NCBI GenBank assembly: GCA_040758525.1
Contig: JBFLVQ010000283.1
Location: 1 to 11,198, forward strand
DNA length: 11,198 nt
Source: JBFLVQ01 sp040758525
GTDB taxonomy: Bacteria; Acidobacteriota; Blastocatellia; Chloracidobacteriales; JADJPF01
Reading direction: 5' to 3'
Below the pieces are notes generated by a model that searched no databases, was not told the origin of the DNA, and saw nothing but the letters and a program-made list of their open reading frames with translations. Shown in pieces: positions 7,569-11,198 of this stretch. How positions within the stretch are numbered: position 1 is the first letter of the stretch; every line of letters starts with the position of its first letter. The position numbers and the translations under genes were made by a program.

Positions 7569-8332
7569 AGATTGTTACTTGGAACGTTAACTCGATTCGT
7601 GTGCGACTGCCACGGCTACTCTCTTGGCTGACCCGTCACCAACCAGATGTTGTCTGCTTACAGGAGATCAAGGTGGTAAACGAGCAGTTTCCCGCTGCTG
7701 AATTAGGCGAACTTGGCTATCACTGTCTGGTCAATGGCCAGAAGACTTATAATGGTGTAGCTATTCTCTCACGTGTCTCGCCAACCGAGATATTCCGTAG
7801 CTTACCTGGTGATCCACCTGATACTGAGCGGCGTGTTCTTGCCGCTCAGATTGATGGTATAAGCATCATCAATGTCTATGTACCCAATGGTGGAGATGTG
7901 ACTTCACCCAAATATAGCTATAAACTCGAATGGTATCGTCGTCTGCGCACTTTAATGGACACTTCATTCAGTCCTCAAAATGAGGTGCTAATCTGTGGCG
8001 ATTTTAATGTTGCGCCAGAGGATAAGGATGTTTGGGATGTAGAAAAGTGGCGAGGTCAGATTCTCTTTAGCGAGCCCGAAAAGGAAGCGCTTAAGAACCT
8101 GATGGGTTGGGGCTTTACTGATGCGCTACGCTTACACAGCACACAGGGCGGGCTATATACCTGGTGGGATTACCGTGCCGCTGCTTTCTATCGTAATTGG
8201 GGCTTGCGTATCGATCATATTCTTGTTAGTCCATCACTGGCAACACGTTGCCTGGCTGTAGAGATCGATCGAGATGAGCGCAAAGGCGAGAAACCTTCCG
8301 ATCATGCGCCGGTCATTGCTACTTTCAAATAA
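7565..8332 (+). CDS. xthA: Exodeoxyribonuclease III (AP endonuclease, EEP superfamily)
   Basis: This is a cytoplasmic DNA repair enzyme that cleaves at abasic sites and degrades one strand of duplex DNA 3' to 5'. At 255 residues it is close to the E. coli ExoIII length. The metal and catalytic residues are all present: N7 (TWNVNS), E34 (LQEIK), Y105 (NVYVPNG), D146 and N148 (GDFNVAP), D217 (RIDHIL), and D246-H247 (SDHAPV). Its ATG overlaps the exporter's TGA (ATGA at 7565-7568). There is no good Shine-Dalgarno at normal spacing (AGGA at 7545-7548 is 16 nt away), so translation is probably coupled to the exporter. The stop is only 2 bp from the stop of the convergent gene. The enzyme looks intact. 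Confidence 0.96.
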   Translation: MKIVTWNVNSIRVRLPRLLSWLTRHQPDVVCLQEIKVVNEQFPAAELGELGYHCLVNGQKTYNGVAILSRVSPTEIFRSLPGDPPDTERRVLAAQIDGISIINVYVPNGGDVTSPKYSYKLEWYRRLRTLMDTSFSPQNEVLICGDFNVAPEDKDVWDVEKWRGQILFSEPEKEALKNLMGWGFTDALRLHSTQGGLYTWWDYRAAAFYRNWGLRIDHILVSPSLATRCLAVEIDRDERKGEKPSDHAPVIATFK

Positions 8333-8334
8333 GA

Positions 8335-9540
8335 CTAGAGGAATCTCCACAACGAATCTGGTCCACGCCGTTGCTTGAAATCTCCATACCAACGGCATAA
8401 TGGATAGAGAAGCAATAGACCAGCAATCCAGTAAGGGTACATTGCTAGTAGGCTGGTTCCTTTTGCTGGTGTAACAAAACGTCCAGCAAGAGCATATATG
8501 TAGAGATGGGCAAGATAGAAAAAGAGTGGTGTACGCCCAAAAACGAGTAGTGGCTTTGTCCAAACTCCCGATCCTTTACCAATCTTTGCCAGTAACGCTA
8601 ATAAGAACAGATCTATTCCTATCGTAATACAGATATAAACAAGACTGGGAGGATATTTGGTAACATTCAAGAAGGCGATCCAGCCTTCACCAATAGGTGG
8701 ATTAATATTTCCAAACCCACCCAGCGTACGCACCAGCGCAAACAGTACCAGTAACCCTACCCCTAGGCCAGCCACGCGGCGGTAAGTAATGGCTTCATTG
8801 TTGAGTAACCAGCGGCCTGCTACTACCCCAAATAGCGCTAGACCACACCAGGGGATAATAGGATAGTCAACCAGCAAGATGCCTGTTTGGCCAGGAATAA
8901 GTAGTAGTCGCAAGATGGGCGAGTATAAATAGCCAAACCTACTTACATCAGGTGTAAATGCTTGTGTAAGCAGAATGGCAGTAGCTCCAATGGCAAGCAA
9001 TAGACCAGAGGGCAAGCGTAGTAGTAGCGAGCTTAAAATCATTGAGCCACCCAATCCATAGAGTACCCCAAATGCTAAGAAGATCTCGCCTCCGCCACCT
9101 GGCATACTAGGTCCAAGCTCATCAAGAGGACCCAGCAGCCAGGCAGGGTTTTCAATAAAAAGATTGATTACCATTAATAGCAGGCCGCGTGTAATGAAAT
9201 AGCGCAATATACGTGTTGTTGGCTCAAGCCGACGCGATTGCGCAAACAGCATCATGCCTACACCCATAAGAAAGAAGAAACCAGGAGCGCAAAGATGGGT
9301 AACAAAACGTGTGACAAAAGGCAGTACACTCTGATAGGTAGATACCGCTCCGCCCCAGAACTCTCCTTGATGTGTATGGGCGATAAAGAAACTGGCATGA
9401 TCAAGCGCCATCAAGATCATAATTAAGCCTCGCAACTGATCGGGTGTGCTTAATCTATCCTTGCTGACGACGGCTTTGGCTAGGGCGCTAGCAGCTAGCG
9501 CAGACTCTTCTCTAGTTGAGGAAATTGTCTCAGATTTCAT
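8335..9540 (-). CDS. DUF1624 / heparan-alpha-glucosaminide N-acetyltransferase-like membrane protein
   Basis: This is a 401-residue polytopic membrane protein of the DUF1624 (COG3503) acyltransferase-like family, related to the catalytic domain of lysosomal HGSNAT, which transfers acetyl groups across a membrane to a sugar. After a polar N-terminus of about 28 residues comes the family opening RLSTPDQLRG (29-38), then the LDH pair (D47-H48). About ten helices follow. Further signature-like stretches are NVTKYPPSLVY (292-302) and FGRTPLFFYLAHLYIY (334-349). The acceptor is unknown; a surface glycan or lipid is plausible from the family. The ATG overlaps the kinase TGA upstream (ATGA, 9540-9537) and no Shine-Dalgarno is visible, which indicates translational coupling to the kinase gene. 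Identity as a family member is clear; the biochemical function is inferred. Confidence 0.87.
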   Translation of the reverse strand: MKSETISSTREESALAASALAKAVVSKDRLSTPDQLRGLIMILMALDHASFFIAHTHQGEFWGGAVSTYQSVLPFVTRFVTHLCAPGFFFLMGVGMMLFAQSRRLEPTTRILRYFITRGLLLMVINLFIENPAWLLGPLDELGPSMPGGGGEIFLAFGVLYGLGGSMILSSLLLRLPSGLLLAIGATAILLTQAFTPDVSRFGYLYSPILRLLLIPGQTGILLVDYPIIPWCGLALFGVVAGRWLLNNEAITYRRVAGLGVGLLVLFALVRTLGGFGNINPPIGEGWIAFLNVTKYPPSLVYICITIGIDLFLLALLAKIGKGSGVWTKPLLVFGRTPLFFYLAHLYIYALAGRFVTPAKGTSLLAMYPYWIAGLLLLYPLCRWYGDFKQRRGPDSLWRFL

Positions 9541-10904
9541 AAATCATTTTGTTGGTTGTCTACAATTGATATAGCAGGAAGATCGTTGATCGTCTCGGTA
9601 TTGGATGATGTAGATGATGGAATGGCTGCCGGCATAGACAATGGCAGGCAGCTAGATAGATCGCGTAATGCAAAATCAACAGCATTAACAAAATCGAGCG
9701 CATTTTGGTAACGTGCCTGAGGCTCTTTCTCTAGTGCCTGTAGCACTGCTTGGGAAAGTACTAGTGGCACGTCAGGCCGCTTTCTTTGAGGCGGCAGAGG
9801 GCTTTCGCTAACATGCTTGAGCAACAGCGTCATTGGTGTTGTTGCTGTGAATGGTACACTTCCTGTGATCATTTCATAAAGTACTATACCTAGGCTATAG
9901 ATATCGGCACTAGCCGTAACTGACAAACCTTGGCACTGTTCTGGTGACATATAATCGAGTGTGCCAATCAGGATACCAGTCTGTGTTAGTGCCTGAACCG
10001 ATTCGTCGCTATCGCCACGCGTCAGTTTGGCGATGCCAAAGTCGAGCAGGCGTATGATCTCTTCACGACCTGGCAACTGTTGCACAATAACATTTTCCGG
10101 TTTGAGATCACGATGTAGTATACCCAATTCGTGTAGGGCAAAGACAGCCAGGCCAAGCTGGCGGAAGAGGCGCTGTATCTGTCGGAAGTTGAGTGGATGA
10201 TTATTCTTGATATAGCGCTTGAGGGTTTCGCCTTCAATCAGATCCATTACCATAAAGGGATCGTTCTGCGCGGTAGTTCCCTGGTCAATAATATTAGCAA
10301 TATACGGATGGTTGATACGTGTAAGCAGATCAATCTCACGCTGAAAACGCGCCATCATCTGTAGTGCGGTATGAAATGGCTGATCCTTACCCAGTTGTAG
10401 AATCTTGACAGCAACATAACGATTGAGGCGTAGATGACGCGCACAATAGACGACCCCAGCCGCGCCACGCCCGATCATTTCGGTGAGTTGATAGCAGTCA
10501 GCCAATATCATGCCAGGACCATATTTTTCTACATTTGTTGTGGGATTAATAACCTGAAAGCTTTGGATTGGCGAAGTAATAATTTTGCTACCGTTTTCAC
10601 GCATTAACACCAGTGAGTATCCTACTACTACCTGATTCTGTATAAGAAAACTGCGTTCTTGTCGTTGGTGCCAGCTTCCCAACACAGCGACAATCTCGCC
10701 TTCATACTTACCAGCATTCACTTTCCATTGAAACTCTTCTTCAGTAGGGCTTAAACAATAGGTAGTATCAACAGTTTTAATCTCAATAGGGTGGCGCAAT
10801 TTGTGTATATTTACCTGTAATTGTGCGGCGGCTGGATCGGTAGACCGTTGTACATCTTCCACACGCAGGAGTTCTATCTCACGCGTTTTTTTATCTCTAT
10901 TCAT
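9537..10904 (-). CDS. Hanks-type serine/threonine protein kinase with an N-terminal accessory domain
   Basis: This is a 455-residue soluble kinase. The catalytic domain spans about 138-415 and looks active: Gly-rich loop GRGAAGVV (145-152), ATP-anchoring K167 (AVKIL), helix-C E190, catalytic loop HRDLKPEN (264-271), DFG (288-290), activation segment ending GTLDYMSPEQ (314-323), structural D334 (ADIYSLG) and the final Arg in EKEPQARY. Residues 1-130 form an unrecognised, probably beta-rich domain. This is notable because many bacterial kinases put the kinase domain first and the sensor last. The last 40 residues are Ser/Thr/Pro-rich and likely disordered. There is no membrane helix. GGGGA (10915-10911) lies 6 nt before the start ATG. 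It is the first gene of an operon with the DUF1624 protein, which could be its target or output. A promoter is predicted at 10974-11002. Confidence 0.95.
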   Translation of the reverse strand: MNRDKKTREIELLRVEDVQRSTDPAAAQLQVNIHKLRHPIEIKTVDTTYCLSPTEEEFQWKVNAGKYEGEIVAVLGSWHQRQERSFLIQNQVVVGYSLVLMRENGSKIITSPIQSFQVINPTTNVEKYGPGMILADCYQLTEMIGRGAAGVVYCARHLRLNRYVAVKILQLGKDQPFHTALQMMARFQREIDLLTRINHPYIANIIDQGTTAQNDPFMVMDLIEGETLKRYIKNNHPLNFRQIQRLFRQLGLAVFALHELGILHRDLKPENVIVQQLPGREEIIRLLDFGIAKLTRGDSDESVQALTQTGILIGTLDYMSPEQCQGLSVTASADIYSLGIVLYEMITGSVPFTATTPMTLLLKHVSESPLPPQRKRPDVPLVLSQAVLQALEKEPQARYQNALDFVNAVDFALRDLSSCLPLSMPAAIPSSTSSNTETINDLPAISIVDNQQNDL

Positions 10905-10956
10905 ACCTTTTCCCCAGTTATTTGATATTTGCGTGGGAGATCTACCCGCGCGTGAT

Positions 10957-10996
10957 GAAGAGTTACCTAGGTAATTATATGCTCCGTCAACTCTTC
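10957..10996. repeat. Inverted repeat GAAGAGTT / AACTCTTC flanking the kinase -10 region
   Basis: Perfect 8-bp arms at 10957-10964 and 10989-10996 enclose the TTACCTAGGTAA palindrome and the predicted -10. The core AAGAGTT recurs once more at 11018-11024. The three copies lie 31 and 29 bp apart, with the middle copy inverted. They may be protein-binding sites; no known regulator is recognised. Confidence 0.4.
10963..10974. promoter_or_regulatory. Candidate operator palindrome at the kinase transcript start
   Basis: TTACCTAGGTAA is a perfect 12-bp palindrome. It touches the last base of the predicted -10 and covers the expected transcript start near 10967. A repressor bound here would block the kinase operon. 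The role is inferred from position. Confidence 0.4.
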
Positions 10997-11002
10997 TTGT
11001 AA
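10974..11002 (-). promoter_or_regulatory. Predicted promoter of the kinase - DUF1624 operon
   Basis: On the minus strand a perfect -10 TATAAT (10979-10974) and a weak -35 TTACAA (11002-10997) are separated by 17 bp. The predicted leader is about 63 nt before ATG 10904. Confidence 0.5.
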
Positions 11003-11021
11003 AAACTTATTTGTTGCAAGA

Positions 11022-11054
11022 GTTCGAATAGCGAACATAATGATTTTGATCATT
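11022..11054. repeat. Two adjacent small inverted repeats in the intergenic region
   Basis: GTTCG-AATAG-CGAAC (11022-11036, 5-bp arms) is followed 2 bp later by AATGAT-TTTG-ATCATT (11039-11054, 6-bp arms). Neither is followed by a T-run, so they are not classical terminators. They lie between the predicted kinase -35 and the right edge and may be regulator sites or short hairpins. Confidence 0.35.
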
Positions 11055-11121
11055 GACTGTAAAGGAAGGATTTCTTAATCTTAGACAACGGTTTGACGCA
11101 GATAATACCAACTAGATAAGC

Positions 11122-11170
11122 CCAGCCCGCTTAAGCCTAGGACGCTTGATGTATGACACAAAAGGGCTGG
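11122..11170 (+). repeat. Long-loop inverted repeat CCAGCCC / GGGCTGG
   Basis: The 7-bp GC-rich arms lie at 11122-11128 and 11164-11170, with a 35-nt loop that itself holds the palindromes GCTTAAGC (11129-11136) and CCTAGG (11136-11141). If transcribed rightward it could fold upstream of the possible gene start at 11187. No known riboswitch class was recognised. Confidence 0.3.
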
Positions 11171-11190
11171 CAAACACAGGTGAGCCATGA
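11149..11190 (+). other. Possible 13-codon leader ORF
   Basis: ATG 11149 opens a 13-codon frame (MYDTKGLANTGEP) with AGGA at 11139-11142, 6 nt upstream. Its TGA (11188-11190) overlaps a following ATG (11187) as ATGA. The second arm of the CCAGCCC/GGGCTGG repeat lies inside it. It could be a leader peptide coupled to a downstream gene, or chance. Confidence 0.2.
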
Positions 11191-11198
11191 CAAATGGC
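11187..11198 (+). CDS. Possible start of a rightward gene running off the window
   Basis: ATG 11187 is preceded by AGGTG at 11178-11182, 4 nt upstream, and reads MTNG before the window ends. Only four codons are visible, so the product cannot be told and the start is tentative. It would be divergent from the kinase operon. Confidence 0.25.

Noticed and set aside
8234..8563. Minus-strand ORF of 109 codons across the xthA / DUF1624 junction
   Set aside because: It overlaps the conserved C-termini of both genes in a different frame and has no family features.
10955..11002. 15-codon plus-strand ORF (MKSYLGNYML...) in the intergenic region
   Set aside because: The nearest GGGAG is about 15 nt from its ATG and it overlaps the minus-strand kinase promoter; there is no support beyond an open frame.
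11022..11036. GTTCGAATAGCGAAC resembling a tRNA T-arm
   Set aside because: The T-loop-like GTTCGAAT is not accompanied by an acceptor stem, anticodon arm or D-arm at the right distances.

Overview
The window has roughly balanced base composition and densely packed genes. It reads like chromosomal DNA of a soil or thermophilic bacterium of the Chloroflexota type, such as the Ktedonobacteria. This placement is an inference and is weak. It rests on gene style: a soluble Hanks-type Ser/Thr kinase, a DUF1624 membrane acyltransferase, and a cytoplasmic molybdopterin oxidoreductase whose four-cluster ferredoxin subunit is fused to an NrfD anchor. No tRNA, rRNA, CRISPR array, transposase or phage gene is visible.

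Layout. (1) Positions 1-2161, plus strand: the 3' end of an ABC transporter ATPase, then its 11-12-helix permease, overlapping it. (2) Positions 2186-6580, minus strand: a two-gene operon. A 4x[4Fe-4S]/NrfD fusion comes first and a 940-residue molybdopterin oxidoreductase second. (3) Positions 6581-6728: a divergent promoter region with a palindromic -10 element. (4) Positions 6729-8332, plus strand: a TauE/SafE anion exporter overlapping an exodeoxyribonuclease III gene by ATGA. (5) Positions 8335-10904, minus strand: a Ser/Thr kinase with an unrecognised beta-rich N-terminal domain, translationally coupled (ATGA) to a DUF1624 acyltransferase-like membrane protein. (6) Positions 10905-11198: intergenic DNA packed with small inverted repeats, ending in a possible leader ORF and the possible first codons of a rightward gene.

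How the genes may work together. The Mo enzyme has no twin-arginine signal and carries a predicted Cys metal ligand. Its electron-transfer subunit is joined to a quinone-reactive membrane anchor, so it looks like a cytoplasm-facing quinone-linked oxidoreductase of the Psr/Soe kind. The TauE/SafE exporter is transcribed divergently from the same 150 bp region. That makes a sulfur oxyanion such as sulfite an attractive substrate, but the sequence does not prove it. The kinase and the acyltransferase-like protein are probably made together, which suggests a signalling link to a cell-surface modification step.

The most interesting leads are the BC-fused, probably cytoplasmic, sulfite-oxidase-like complex paired with an exporter, the symmetric promoter between them, the coupled kinase and acyltransferase pair, and the palindrome-rich region upstream of the kinase.
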